From Magnetospira sp. QH-2 (GTDB taxonomy: Bacteria > Pseudomonadota > Alphaproteobacteria > Rhodospirillales > Magnetospiraceae), in the NCBI RefSeq assembly GCF_000968135.1, contig NZ_FO538765.1, forward strand, positions 945,819 through 1,009,818: 64,000 nt of DNA. The letters are read 5' to 3'. Below the pieces are notes generated by a model. The model worked only from the letters and a program-made list of their open reading frames with translations, did no database searches and was not told the DNA's origin. Of the stretch, positions 13,761 to 23,243 are shown in pieces. Made by a program: the position numbers and the translations under genes. Every line of letters begins with the position of its first letter. The stretch's first letter is position 1.

Positions 13761-16057
13761 TTCCTCTCGAACAACATCAAAAGCGGCGGCAGGAAGAGCA
13801 TATCGGTTATCAGAGCGACGCCGATGGTGATGGCGCTCAAAAGCCCCATGTCACCGTTCACGGCGAAACCGGACGTGGCAAGGATACCAAAACCGACCAC
13901 CAGAGCAAAGGTGGTCACCCCCATGGCCGTACCCACGGTGCGAATGGCATAGCGCACCGCTTCCTCGGGCTCATGGCCATATTCGCGGCGGGCGCGCAGG
14001 TATTTGGACAGCATATGCACCGTGTCATCAACCACGATTCCCAGGGTCATGGCGACCACCACGGCGATGGCCAGGTTGACCTCGGTGAACAGGAATCCCC
14101 AGATCCCAAAGGCAATGGCCGCGGGCATCAGGTTCGGCGCCAGACTAATGACCGCGATCTTGGCGTTGCGCAGCACGAAATAGAGAATGAACGAGATGAT
14201 CACCAAGGCACCAATGGTGCCGCCGAGCATGGACTCGATATTGTTCCCCGAAATGTGGGACACGGCGACCGACATGCCGGTGGCCTTGGAGTACATCTCC
14301 GGCGCATTCTGCTTCAACCAGCCTTCGCTCTTGTCCACCAGGGCCAAGATATCGTCGGCGGTGGTATTGACCACCGTGGCTGTGAAGCGCGACGAGGACT
14401 TGCCGATATCCATCTGACTGTTGAGATCCAGGCCATAAGGCACCGAAAGCTCGTAGAGCATGAGGAATTGGGCCGCCGCCTCGCTGGTATCGGGAATGCG
14501 GTAGTACTGCGGGTCATCGGCATTGACGTTCTCGTGCAACCGCTTGATGGTATCGGTCAGGGCCGAGACATGGACCACCTTGTCTTGCTGACGGAACCAT
14601 TCGGCGAAGGCGTCCACCTTGGCCAGGTACTCAGGATTGGTGATGCCGCCTTCCTCGCCCGAGGGCAGGGAGAATTCCAGCGCATGCAGGCCGGTCAGGT
14701 TGTCCTGGGTAAAGTCCGCATCAACGCGGAACTGATAGCGGTGGTCGAAGTAGCGGATGAAATCGTCATCCAAAACAATCTTGAAGCTGCCCAGAGCCAA
14801 CACCACGGATACCAAACCGATGACCGGCAGCAAAATCTTGCGCTTGGCGACGACGAAATCGGAGATCCCATCCATCAGCGCATTGGGATTGGCGCTTTCC
14901 TTGGCGCGACCGGGCAGCATGGACATCATGGAAGGCAGGAAGAACACGGAATAGAAGAAGGCAAAGGTCACGCCGCTGGCGACGATGGTGCCTAATTCCT
15001 GCAATGGCGGAGATTCGCTGAAGTTCAAGGTCAGGAAGCCAACCGCCGTGGTCAGGCTGGTGACGAATACCGGGCCCATGTTGACACGGATGGATTCTTT
15101 GACCGCCCCGTGTTTGTCCTTGCCGTTGCGCAAATAGAAATAGTGGCTGGCCAGCAAATGGACGCTGTCGGCCACGGCCAGGGTCATGATGATCACCGGC
15201 GCGGCGGCGGTGGAGGAATTGATCACGAACCCGGTCCAACCGGCCAAGCCCATGGTGGAAATGATGGACAGGATGATCACGAACAAGGTGCTGACCACGC
15301 CCCAGAAGGTGCGCAGGGTAAAGCCGACGATCAGCATGATGGCGATCAGCATGGCCGGGATCAGGGTCTTGGTATCTTCCTGCGAGGCCTCGGCGAAGGT
15401 CATATCGATCATCACGCCGCCGGTCAGATAGAAATCGATCTCCGGGTGCTGCTTGCCGATCTCGGACACCATGGCTCGGACATAGGTGACGATTTCGGGG
15501 ATTTCCGATTGGCTTTCGCCCGGATTGAGCACCGTGATATTGATCGCCGTGACATCGCCTTTTTCAGATACCACTTTGCCGTACAGGGGCTTGCGGGTGA
15601 CCGCCACCTCGCGCAGCTTGCTCAGGTCTTCGTCGGTCATGCTTTCCGGATCGAGAACGAAATCCTCGATGATCAATTCGTCGCCATCGGCGCGGGAATA
15701 TTGGAAGTTGGTCAGCGAGTCGACCCGCCGGGAGAACGGTGTTTGCCAACCGGCCTCGGTGATCTCCTTGACCACGCCCAAGGTCTCTTTGGTGTAAATA
15801 TCGCCATTCTTGGGCGCCAGCACCACCAGCAGGCTGTTGTCCTTGGTATAGGTGGCTTCCAGAGTCTCCAGGGCGACCCGATCCGGATTGTCGGGCGCCA
15901 AATAGACGCGGCTGTCGGTATCCAATGTCAGGAACCGCATTCCCGACGCCAGCCCAAAGGCCAGCAGAATACTGAAAACAATAATGATCCATCGTTTGCC
16001 GACGACAAATTCGCCCCAAGCACTTTCGTGCCCGTCGCCTGTTCCCTGATTGCTCAA
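13757..16057 (-). CDS. MMPL/RND-superfamily exporter
   Basis: A 766-residue membrane protein with the two-fold RND layout: one helix near the N-terminus (WIIIVFSILLAFGLASG), a large periplasmic loop, five helices (about 225-395), then the same arrangement again in the second half ending LITDMLFLPPLLMLF. Conserved aspartates lie in the transmembrane proton-relay region (VADSVHLLASHY and VDDTVHMLSKYL). The start is set at TTG 16057, because GGGGAGG lies five bases upstream and the residues upstream of it are not hydrophobic or family-like; an ATG exists at 16138. It heads the operon with the LolA-like and outer-membrane proteins and probably exports a lipid or hydrophobic molecule. Confidence 0.87.
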   Translation of the reverse strand: MSNQGTGDGHESAWGEFVVGKRWIIIVFSILLAFGLASGMRFLTLDTDSRVYLAPDNPDRVALETLEATYTKDNSLLVVLAPKNGDIYTKETLGVVKEITEAGWQTPFSRRVDSLTNFQYSRADGDELIIEDFVLDPESMTDEDLSKLREVAVTRKPLYGKVVSEKGDVTAINITVLNPGESQSEIPEIVTYVRAMVSEIGKQHPEIDFYLTGGVMIDMTFAEASQEDTKTLIPAMLIAIMLIVGFTLRTFWGVVSTLFVIILSIISTMGLAGWTGFVINSSTAAAPVIIMTLAVADSVHLLASHYFYLRNGKDKHGAVKESIRVNMGPVFVTSLTTAVGFLTLNFSESPPLQELGTIVASGVTFAFFYSVFFLPSMMSMLPGRAKESANPNALMDGISDFVVAKRKILLPVIGLVSVVLALGSFKIVLDDDFIRYFDHRYQFRVDADFTQDNLTGLHALEFSLPSGEEGGITNPEYLAKVDAFAEWFRQQDKVVHVSALTDTIKRLHENVNADDPQYYRIPDTSEAAAQFLMLYELSVPYGLDLNSQMDIGKSSSRFTATVVNTTADDILALVDKSEGWLKQNAPEMYSKATGMSVAVSHISGNNIESMLGGTIGALVIISFILYFVLRNAKIAVISLAPNLMPAAIAFGIWGFLFTEVNLAIAVVVAMTLGIVVDDTVHMLSKYLRARREYGHEPEEAVRYAIRTVGTAMGVTTFALVVGFGILATSGFAVNGDMGLLSAITIGVALITDMLFLPPLLMLFERK

Positions 16058-16281
16058 CGGAACCTCCCCGAAATTTTCATACGCCCCAAAATCAAGGCGC
16101 AGAATCGCACCCGGGCAAAACCGTCCGCCCATCGGCAAGAGTACTCAAGAACAGGTCCCGGGTCACGGCATTTCTGCAATTGTCACCGTGGGTTCAAAGG
16201 TTTCCTTGAACCGTCCTGGTGGTGGAAAAGCGGCCGACGGAAATGATAAAATGGGCCGAATCAATTGCCGGGGAGACGCCC

Positions 16282-17250
16282 ATGCATCATATGCCTTACC
16301 ATGAACCGGAGCCCGGTGGCTTGGCCGCGTTGGCCCTGACAGAGCGAAGGCGGCTGGAAGATCTTCTGACCACCGCCCGAAATGACTATGGTGGGCTGGC
16401 TTTGCGGCTCGGGGATCGATGGTCGAGGGCTTGGTTGCATCGCTCCGGTAACCCCTATTTGGCTGAAATAGAAGCGATTTCCAAGGTTATCGACGGGCCC
16501 GGCGCCTATTTGCTCAACCTGAGTTTCGAATGGACCTGTACCAGCGCGGCAGCGCCCGACCCGGCGGCGGAAACCCCACGCCTGGTGCGTAGCCTGGATT
16601 GGGAGTACGAGCACCTGGGGCGTTCCGTGATGGTGGTTCGTCAACACGGACCGGCGGGTGACTTTTTCAATGTCACCTGGCCCGGATTCGTGGGGGTGCT
16701 GACCGCCATGGCGCCGGGGCGCTTTGCCGTTGCCATCAATCAACCGCCCATGACCCGGCGCAGCGGATTGAAGCCGCTGGACTGGATTCTCAACCGGCTG
16801 TCTTGGCGCGGCAGTAAGGCTATGCCACCGAGCCACTTATTGCGGCAGGTCTGCGAGACCTGCGCGACCTATGATCAGGCCTTGGAAGCGTTGCGCGACA
16901 CGGAACTCTGTATTCCTGTGTTCTACACCTTGGTTGGTGCGGAAGCGGGGCAGGGCTGCGTCATCGAACGAACGCAGACGGAAGCCGGAGTGCGCGACTT
17001 CCCAGCGGTGGTGGCCAATGATTGGCTGGTCTTCGATCGGGAGGATCACCAACGCGGTTGGGATAGCCCAGGGCGGTACCGACAGATGCTGGCCGATCTG
17101 GAAACCCTCCCCGGCGATTTTTCATGGGTCAAGCCGCCGGTTCTCAACGCCGCGACCCGCTTGACGGTGATGGCCAATCCCGGCAGCGGATCGTTGCAGG
17201 TGCAGGGTTGGGAAGGCGAGGCCCCGGCAACTCAGCTATTCACCTTGTGA
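16282..17250 (+). CDS. Ntn-hydrolase amidase (acid ceramidase/NAAA-like)
   Basis: A 322-residue protein. The centre reads SFEWTCTSAAA followed by RLVRSLDWEYEHLGR and FNVTWPGFVGVLTAMAPGRFAVAINQ, the pattern of the autoprocessing N-terminal-nucleophile family that includes N-acylethanolamine acid amidase, acid ceramidase and bile-salt hydrolases. The cysteine of TCTS (near residue 83) would become the new N-terminus and nucleophile after cleavage; the RSLDW arginine and aspartate are the usual partners. GGGGAG before ATG 16282 decides the start. There is no signal peptide, so it is cytoplasmic. It probably cleaves an N-acyl amide, interesting next to acyl-HSL and N-acyl amino acid genes, but the substrate is unproved. 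Its 3' end overlaps the convergent MFS gene by 15 bases. Confidence 0.72.
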   Translation: MHHMPYHEPEPGGLAALALTERRRLEDLLTTARNDYGGLALRLGDRWSRAWLHRSGNPYLAEIEAISKVIDGPGAYLLNLSFEWTCTSAAAPDPAAETPRLVRSLDWEYEHLGRSVMVVRQHGPAGDFFNVTWPGFVGVLTAMAPGRFAVAINQPPMTRRSGLKPLDWILNRLSWRGSKAMPPSHLLRQVCETCATYDQALEALRDTELCIPVFYTLVGAEAGQGCVIERTQTEAGVRDFPAVVANDWLVFDREDHQRGWDSPGRYRQMLADLETLPGDFSWVKPPVLNAATRLTVMANPGSGSLQVQGWEGEAPATQLFTL

Positions 17251-18462
17251 GAGCGGGCGGATCGGCACGTCCCGGCGGATCAGAAACCAGATCAGGCCCA
17301 GGACCTGAAGCCCCACCAGCACCAGAAAGGCGGCCTGATAGCCTTCGGGGGCATAGCTGTCCGGTCCCGGTTGCGGCCACAGGTCGATGACCGCTCCGAT
17401 GCCCCATTGGCCAATGAAGGCGGCAACGAACACCAATAAATTCAGACCTGTATTGACTCGTCCCGCCAGGCGGTCGGGAAAGGCCTGGGACAGGGCGGCA
17501 TAGGGCAGGATATTGGCGGCGCCGACCAGCCCGAAGGCAATCCATAGGGGCAAGGCGGCCTCCGTCCACTGCAGCGCCAGTCCTATCTGGATGCCGATGC
17601 CGATGGTCATGCCCGTCACTGCCACGGTCATGGGCGCTAGACCGCGCCGGGCCAGTTTTGTGGCCAGGGTCCCCGATCCCATGTAGCCCACCATCATGGC
17701 CAACGCGATGAGCAGCAGCGCCGGGCCGACCTCTTGCCTTTCAAACCCGGCCACGTCCCGCAGCCAGGGGCCCGACCACAGGCTTTGGATGGCGATGAAC
17801 GAGGCCTGGACCAGAAAGGAAAACGGTGCGACGCGCCAGAACAGCGGTGAGGTGAAGACTTCCGCCACGCCGCGCAGTGCCTCGCCGGGATCATGGGCTT
17901 TGGCCTTTTGCGGCTTTTCCGGCACCACGGTCCAAATCAGTCCCGCAACGACCACCGTCGCCAAGGCCACGCCCCAGAACAATCCCCGCCAGTCGGTGAT
18001 CTGCAAGGCCCATTCCACCGGCTGGGTGGCGGCCAAGGCACCAAGACTACCGGCAGCCATCTGGAACCCATTGATCTGCGGTAGTTTTTCCGGCGGGAAC
18101 CAGGCGACAAAGGCGGTGAAGGCGGCCATCAGGCAGGCGGAAACTCCAAACCCGATCAGGCTTCGTCCGATCAATAAGCCCGTCAGGCTTTCGGATAGGG
18201 CAAACAGGGCCGCACCGGCGGCGGCAAATAACAGCAGCAAAGCTTCCGTGCGCCGCGCTCCAAATCGATCGAGCAAGACACCCAGCGGCAATTGAAATAA
18301 GGCAAAGGTCAAAAAGTACGTACTGGTCAGCAAGCCCAAATCCGAGGCCGTCAGGTCCAGTTCACGGATCAGGTCCGGCGCAATCACGTTATTGACCGTC
18401 CGATACAGATAGGACAGAAAATACCCGCAGGCAAAGGGAAAAAAGACTTTGAAGACAGTCAT
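17236..18462 (-). CDS. MFS transporter (12 transmembrane segments)
   Basis: A 408-residue major facilitator protein with about twelve helices. The motif-A-like loop LLDRFGARRTE lies between helices 2 and 3, and there is a second-half helix bundle from about 215. The N-terminus FACGYFLSYLYRTVNNVIAPDL resembles the nitrate/sugar-phosphate-type MFS branch. GAGGCGCC precedes ATG 18462. Convergent with the amidase gene, it is transcribed alone. The substrate cannot be inferred; import or export of a small anion or metabolite is likely. Confidence 0.85.
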   Translation of the reverse strand: MTVFKVFFPFACGYFLSYLYRTVNNVIAPDLIRELDLTASDLGLLTSTYFLTFALFQLPLGVLLDRFGARRTEALLLLFAAAGAALFALSESLTGLLIGRSLIGFGVSACLMAAFTAFVAWFPPEKLPQINGFQMAAGSLGALAATQPVEWALQITDWRGLFWGVALATVVVAGLIWTVVPEKPQKAKAHDPGEALRGVAEVFTSPLFWRVAPFSFLVQASFIAIQSLWSGPWLRDVAGFERQEVGPALLLIALAMMVGYMGSGTLATKLARRGLAPMTVAVTGMTIGIGIQIGLALQWTEAALPLWIAFGLVGAANILPYAALSQAFPDRLAGRVNTGLNLLVFVAAFIGQWGIGAVIDLWPQPGPDSYAPEGYQAAFLVLVGLQVLGLIWFLIRRDVPIRPLSQGE

Positions 18463-18548
18463 GGCGCCTCGGGGCTTGGGAACGGCGGATCGGCATGATT
18501 AAATGGCGGATTGCTGTTTCTGGCAAGCGATCATCCTCGGAGGGGCCC

Positions 18549-19745
18549 GTGCAAGACCGGATTTCACAGGCGGTAGACTGGGTCATGGCCCGTGGCCTCG
18601 AAGGCATGGATCCCATGCTCATGGTCGAAGGTCTTTGTGAGCGGCTGGTGGTCGCGGGACTGCCTATTCGTCGCGCGGTCTTTGGCGCTTCGACCCTGCA
18701 TCCGTTGCTGGAGGGGGTGACCTCTGTCTGGACCCACGGCGGGGGCGTCGAGCGCCAGGAGCATTTGCATGGCTCCATGCAGGAAGGCCCGTTCCTCGAC
18801 AGTCCAGTTCGCTACATGATGGCCGCCGGATCCGACAGGCTGCGTCGGCGCCTGGATGGCACCGACAAGGAACCGGACCTAAAGTTTTTCGACCAGATGG
18901 CGGCGGATGGCTACCAAGATTTCATTGCATTCATGACCCCCTTTGGCCCGAGAGAAGAGGCCTTGGCCAAGCGGGATGGCATCTATGTCTCCTGGATGAC
19001 CGACGTACCAGAGGGATTTGCCGAAGATCACCTGGCTACCTTGGAGCGGATCCAGGGACGTTTGGCCCTGGTCGCCAAGCTGGCCAACCGCGAACTGCGC
19101 GCCGCCAACGTGGTGGAGGCCTATTTGGGCCCGCTGGTGGCACGCAAGGTACTGGACGGAACCATTCAGCGCGGCGACGGCGAGGACATCAATGCGGTCA
19201 TCTGGTTTTCCGATCTGCGGGGCTCCACACCCATGGCCGAATCCTTGTCGGGACCGGCGTTTCTGGAAATTCTCAACCACTATTTCGAATGCACCGCCGG
19301 GGCTTTGCGAGATCACGGCGGAGAGATTTTGCGCTTTATCGGCGATGCGGTCATGGGAGTGTTTCCCCTGTCCGGCGAGAACGATACGGTTTTGGCTCAC
19401 AAGGCTTTGGACGCGGCCTGCGAAGCCGAGCGGCGCCTAGACGCCCTCAACGAAGCACGCGCGAGCGAGGGGCTCGAACCCTTGGGAATCGGCATCGGGT
19501 TGCATATGGGGCCGGTGCTTTTCGGCAATATCGGCATACCTGAACGGCTCGAATTCTCGGTCATCGGCCCGGCAGCCAACGAGGCGGCACGGCTGGAAAG
19601 CCTTACCAAGACCGTGGGACGGCGGGTGGTGGTTTCCGACCGTTTGGCCAAAATGGTCCCTGATCGGCTGGTTTCCTTGGGCCATTATCGGCTACGCGGG
19701 GTGACCCGTGACGTGGAAGCGTTCGGTCTCCGCGATGGCCAATGA
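18549..19745 (+). CDS. Class III adenylate/guanylate cyclase
   Basis: A 398-residue soluble cyclase. The catalytic domain (about 215-390) shows the metal-binding aspartates in WFSDLRGSTPMAE and RFIGDAVMGVFP, and FSVIGPAANEAARLESL, the region with the transition-state asparagine and arginine. The preceding 200 residues form an unclassified N-terminal domain common to a group of alphaproteobacterial cyclases and presumably sense a signal. GGAGG upstream selects GTG 18549 over an ATG 54 bases earlier with a poor ribosome site. Product (cAMP or cGMP) is not determined by eye. Confidence 0.88.
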   Translation: MQDRISQAVDWVMARGLEGMDPMLMVEGLCERLVVAGLPIRRAVFGASTLHPLLEGVTSVWTHGGGVERQEHLHGSMQEGPFLDSPVRYMMAAGSDRLRRRLDGTDKEPDLKFFDQMAADGYQDFIAFMTPFGPREEALAKRDGIYVSWMTDVPEGFAEDHLATLERIQGRLALVAKLANRELRAANVVEAYLGPLVARKVLDGTIQRGDGEDINAVIWFSDLRGSTPMAESLSGPAFLEILNHYFECTAGALRDHGGEILRFIGDAVMGVFPLSGENDTVLAHKALDAACEAERRLDALNEARASEGLEPLGIGIGLHMGPVLFGNIGIPERLEFSVIGPAANEAARLESLTKTVGRRVVVSDRLAKMVPDRLVSLGHYRLRGVTRDVEAFGLRDGQ

Positions 19746-19827
19746 TCCCGCAACGCATCATGACGGTTTACAGGCCGTCACCGCGATCTTAAAGAAATAG
19801 GATCGGTTTTCCCGGAGTCTCTTAACG

Positions 19828-20442
19828 TTGAGTCGTCGCCCGCAAAGAACCCTGCTCGAACGCATGCATCGGCTGGCCCGGTTTCGCTTGGTCGTGCCCC
19901 TGCAGCGCAGCCCGCATCCGCCGGAATACACCGCCCGGGCCGCGGCCATCGGATTGGCCGTTGCCTTCACCCCGACCGTGGGCATTCAATTGGTGGCGAT
20001 TTTTGCCTTTTGGGCTCTGTTACGATGGCACCCCAAGACCGATTTTTCCTTGGTGGTGGCATTGGCCTGGGTCTGGGTGACCAACGTTTTTACCATGCTG
20101 CCCATCTATTACGGCTTCTATGTGACCGGGCAATTCATGCTCGGTCGCTGGGACGACCTTTCCGGCTATCAGGGGTTCGTTGACGTATTTAACGGCGCGG
20201 TAAAGATGGACATGGACATGCTTGACATGGTCTGGGCGCTGATCACATTGGCCGCCAAGGAACAAGGGCTGGCCATGTTTGTCGGCTCGATTCCCTGGGC
20301 CATTGGCACCGCCTGGCTGGGATATGTCTGGTCAATCAAGTATCTACGCGCCCGGCAATCGGCCCGGCTGCGCCGGTTCAAGGAAACAGCCCCACTGGAG
20401 ACCCCGCCGGAGGCCTCCGAAGAGACCGGAAAAGGCGCATGA
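19828..20442 (+). CDS. DUF2062 membrane protein
   Basis: A 204-residue protein with the DUF2062 pattern: SPHPPEYTARAAAIGLAVAFTPTVGIQ, then hydrophobic helices (about 45-75, 80-105, 135-165) including the FTPTVG motif and a P-rich membrane turn, and a charged C-terminal tail. The function of the family is not established. Start: TTG 19828 with CGGAGT about eleven bases upstream; ATG 19864 is an alternative. A gap of 77 bases leads to the next gene in the same direction. Confidence 0.78.
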   Translation: MSRRPQRTLLERMHRLARFRLVVPLQRSPHPPEYTARAAAIGLAVAFTPTVGIQLVAIFAFWALLRWHPKTDFSLVVALAWVWVTNVFTMLPIYYGFYVTGQFMLGRWDDLSGYQGFVDVFNGAVKMDMDMLDMVWALITLAAKEQGLAMFVGSIPWAIGTAWLGYVWSIKYLRARQSARLRRFKETAPLETPPEASEETGKGA

Positions 20443-20519
20443 TCCTTGCATTCGTGCGGCGGCAAAGGAACAATGGCGCGACCCGAATTGAATAGACCAG
20501 CCCAACGAGAGCCCCATCC

Positions 20520-21479
20520 ATGTATATGCTAGAACTATCCGAGGAAACGCTGAACGATGTTTGCGCCACGACAGATGTGGAGCCGGAGCCCGAGCGGCTG
20601 TTGCAGCGTATCAATGAGCGTCTGGAAGGCGATCTCAAAGCCCATCATATGCTCAGCGAAGAAGATTGGTACCGGGTCGGCGGCGTGGTGGACAAGGACG
20701 GCGTGCGGATCTCCGACGATCTGATGGACTGGGTGGAGAAAGAATCCGAAGACAACATTGAGCGTCTGATCGAAAAACACCACAGCTCGGGCTATCAGGC
20801 CACGGCACTGATCGGGCGCACTCACTATTTCGCCATCCCGGTCGGCACAAAACCCATGGATTTCTATCAGATCGAGATCGATGAAGTGGAAGAGGTCATC
20901 GAACGACCGTTGTTCCAAGATGATTTTCTGCCCGACAGCCTGGAAGAAGTCATTGATCCCATGGATGCGCCTCATTTTGAACCGCATCCCTACGGGGCGC
21001 CCCGTTATCAGCCCTCTCGGCTGATCAATATGCTGCACCGGATCTGGGATCTGACCAACGATTACACCGGCGATCCCGGCTTCCGGCGGTTCATTGAGGA
21101 ATGGGGCATGTCCAGTGCCGCCAAGAACTCGTGCTTTTGTAACCATTGGGTGCTCAAGGAGCGGCCCTATCTATCGGAAAATGGTGATCACATCACCGAG
21201 GTCAAGGTTCTGACCCCGCTGGAGCCGCTGATCTACGGCCTCCGTGGATCGCAGGTGGAACCCGGGTCGGAATTGCAGGCCACGGTCCAGCAAATCAATG
21301 AAAAATCGGGCTATGCCATGACCTGGTACTATATGATGGTGACCCAAAATTTCCTGCCCTACGGAACGGTCAACGCCATTTATGAAACCCTGTTGGCGGG
21401 TGAACCGGGCTATGGCGAGGCCAGCAAGAGGGATCTGCGGATCCTGGAAAACTGGCTCGACGACCCCTATCACACCTGA
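20520..21479 (+). CDS. Unknown acidic cytoplasmic protein (319 aa)
   Basis: I do not recognise a family. The protein is strongly acidic, without signal peptide or membrane helix. It contains a Cys pair in AAKNSCFCNHW and several aromatic-rich segments (GYAMTWYYMMVTQNF). The N-terminal 120 residues look helical and charged, and the rest is mixed. It ends 21 bases before rseC and runs in the same direction, so it may be part of the transcription unit that supplies Rnf assembly and SoxR-reduction factors, which hints at a redox or Rnf-related role. ATG 20520 is used; the in-frame ATG at 20526 is an alternative. Confidence 0.7.
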   Translation: MYMLELSEETLNDVCATTDVEPEPERLLQRINERLEGDLKAHHMLSEEDWYRVGGVVDKDGVRISDDLMDWVEKESEDNIERLIEKHHSSGYQATALIGRTHYFAIPVGTKPMDFYQIEIDEVEEVIERPLFQDDFLPDSLEEVIDPMDAPHFEPHPYGAPRYQPSRLINMLHRIWDLTNDYTGDPGFRRFIEEWGMSSAAKNSCFCNHWVLKERPYLSENGDHITEVKVLTPLEPLIYGLRGSQVEPGSELQATVQQINEKSGYAMTWYYMMVTQNFLPYGTVNAIYETLLAGEPGYGEASKRDLRILENWLDDPYHT

Positions 21480-21500
21480 GCCCGACTGCTTGAGGCTTCT

Positions 21501-22016
21501 ATGACCGACGTTCCTTATCCATTGGAGTCCGCGACACCCCTGGTGGAAGGGACCGCGGTGGTGCTGGCGGTCTCTGCTGAGGCCGTGTGGCTGCGCGCCG
21601 AGACCAAGTCGGCCTGTGGCGGTTGCTCTTCCTCCAAGTCTTGCGGTGTGTCGGCGCTGTCCAAGTTCATCGGCCTGAAGGAGGTCAAATTCCGCCTCGA
21701 CAACAGCTTCGATGCCACGCCGGGCGAGAGGGTGGTGGTCGGCGTGACCCAGTCGGCATTGCTACGGGCCTCCTTGGTCGCTTATATGGTGCCGGTGTTG
21801 GGGATGATCATCGCCGCCGTGGCCGCCAGCGGGGCCGGGCTGCCGGAATGGGGCACCGTGGCCGCTGCCGGGGTGGGGTTGACCGCCGGGTTCGGTCTCG
21901 CTCAGATCATCGGACGGCGCCCCGGTGCCCTGGAAAGCCTGCATCCGGTCTATCTGCGCCGGGTGAAGGACTTGGCGCGGATCGGCGAGAGCTGCCAGTT
22001 GGATCCGGCTCCTTGA
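21501..22016 (+). CDS. rseC: RseC-family SoxR-reducing system protein
   Basis: The 171-residue protein has an N-terminal cytoplasmic cysteine motif (SACGGCSSSKSCGVSAL, C-x2-C-x5-C type) and two transmembrane helices (about 92-112 and 118-138), the RseC/MucC architecture. RseC works with the Rnf/Rsx complex to keep SoxR reduced in enterobacteria; the Rnf genes start 1.2 kb downstream here. TGAGG precedes ATG 21501. Its stop overlaps the TTG start of apbE, so the two are coupled. Confidence 0.85.
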   Translation: MTDVPYPLESATPLVEGTAVVLAVSAEAVWLRAETKSACGGCSSSKSCGVSALSKFIGLKEVKFRLDNSFDATPGERVVVGVTQSALLRASLVAYMVPVLGMIIAAVAASGAGLPEWGTVAAAGVGLTAGFGLAQIIGRRPGALESLHPVYLRRVKDLARIGESCQLDPAP

Positions 22017-23056
22017 CGAGTTTACGAATTCCGTTGCTGCTGCTGTTGCTGCTGCTCGGCCTGACGGGTTGCGAGAAGACGCCAGGTATCCATAAGGAAA
22101 CCCTCTACGTCTTTGGAACATTGGTGGAAATCAGCCTCTACGACGTGGCGCCGGAAAAGGCCGCGGCGGTCGTCGGAGAATTGAACCAAACGTTCCGGAA
22201 AATGCATGAGGATTGGCACGCCTGGAAGCCAGGCGCCTTGACGGAGCTCAACAGCGCCATCGCCCGAGGGGAGACGGTGGAGACCCTGCCTTCCATCATT
22301 GCCTTGATCGAACGCAGCCGGGAACTGTCCCAATTAAGCGGCGGCCTGTTCAATCCGGCCATCGGGCACTTGGTGGGGCTGTGGGGATTTCATCAAGATG
22401 ACCTGCCCAAGGGCAGCCTGCCTGATTTCGACCGCATCAAGGAACGGGTGGCGGCCAACCCAACCATGGATGACCTGATCCTGGATGGTACCCAAGTAGC
22501 AAGCCGGAACCCATTGGTGAAACTTGATTTTGGTGCCTTTGCCAAAGGCGTGGCGCTGGACGAGGCGGTGAGAATTCTCAAAAGCCGGGGAATTACCAAT
22601 GCCATTGTCAACGCGGGCGGGGATCTCAACGTGATCGGGCGACCCGGCGACCGGGCTTGGAAAGTGGGCATCCGTCATCCAGTGGATTGGGGGGTCATTG
22701 CGTCGGTGGATCTGGCCGACGGAGAGGTTCTCTATACATCCGGCAACTACGAACGGTTCCGCGAGCACGAGGGGATCCGCTATGCCCATATCATTGATCC
22801 GCGCACGGGCATGCCGGTGACCCATATTGTCTCGGCCTCGGTGCTGCATAGGGACGGCGGCCTGGCCGATGCGGCAGCGACGGCTTTGTCGGTCGCCGGG
22901 CCGCCGGGCTGGGAAAAAGTGGCCGAGGCCATGGGGTTGGATCATGTGCTGTTGGTGGATGACAACGGCACGGTTTACGCCACGCCGGCGATGATCAAGC
23001 GGGTCACGTTCGAGCCCGGAGAGGCCAAACGAATGGTGGTTTCGGGTCAGCCCTGA
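22013..23056 (+). CDS. apbE: FAD:protein FMN transferase (lipoprotein)
   Basis: A 347-residue ApbE. The start TTG 22013 overlaps the rseC stop and gives a perfect lipoprotein signal: eight consecutive leucines and lipobox GLTGC, so the enzyme is anchored to the outer face of the inner membrane. Family motifs are all present: KLDFGAFAKGVALDEAV, NAGGDLNVIG, and HIIDPRTGMPVTH. ApbE attaches FMN to a threonine of membrane flavoproteins; the substrates are encoded just downstream (RnfG has SGATVTP and RnfD a matching TDMVTSP). This gene arrangement, ApbE next to its targets, strongly supports the role. Confidence 0.93.
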   Translation: MTSLRIPLLLLLLLLGLTGCEKTPGIHKETLYVFGTLVEISLYDVAPEKAAAVVGELNQTFRKMHEDWHAWKPGALTELNSAIARGETVETLPSIIALIERSRELSQLSGGLFNPAIGHLVGLWGFHQDDLPKGSLPDFDRIKERVAANPTMDDLILDGTQVASRNPLVKLDFGAFAKGVALDEAVRILKSRGITNAIVNAGGDLNVIGRPGDRAWKVGIRHPVDWGVIASVDLADGEVLYTSGNYERFREHEGIRYAHIIDPRTGMPVTHIVSASVLHRDGGLADAAATALSVAGPPGWEKVAEAMGLDHVLLVDDNGTVYATPAMIKRVTFEPGEAKRMVVSGQP

Positions 23057-23058
23057 AT

Positions 23059-23087
23059 TTGCCTTTTGCGACCAAAGTTATTATATT
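23059..23087 (+). promoter_or_regulatory. Candidate sigma-70 promoter for the rnf operon
   Basis: TTGCCT (23059-23064) and TATATT (23082-23087) are separated by 17 bases, immediately after the apbE stop. It leaves a leader of about 150 bases before rnfA. A match by eye only. Confidence 0.45.
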
Positions 23088-23243
23088 GCCGCCGCTGGCA
23101 TTGCCTACGGGCAGCGAATGCCGCCAAACCCCCAGTAAAAAAGCGGATTTTCGACGCTGGTCAGAGGGGGTTGCGATTGCTATGTAACAGACCGATGATC
23201 CTCCGGAGGCCTCCGCGATGGCGGCGGCACAGGTGACGAAAGC

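Noticed and set aside
13547-14995. 482-codon frame opposite the MMPL exporter
   Set aside because: His/Gln/Gly-rich antisense frame without any domain; the exporter on the other strand is clear.
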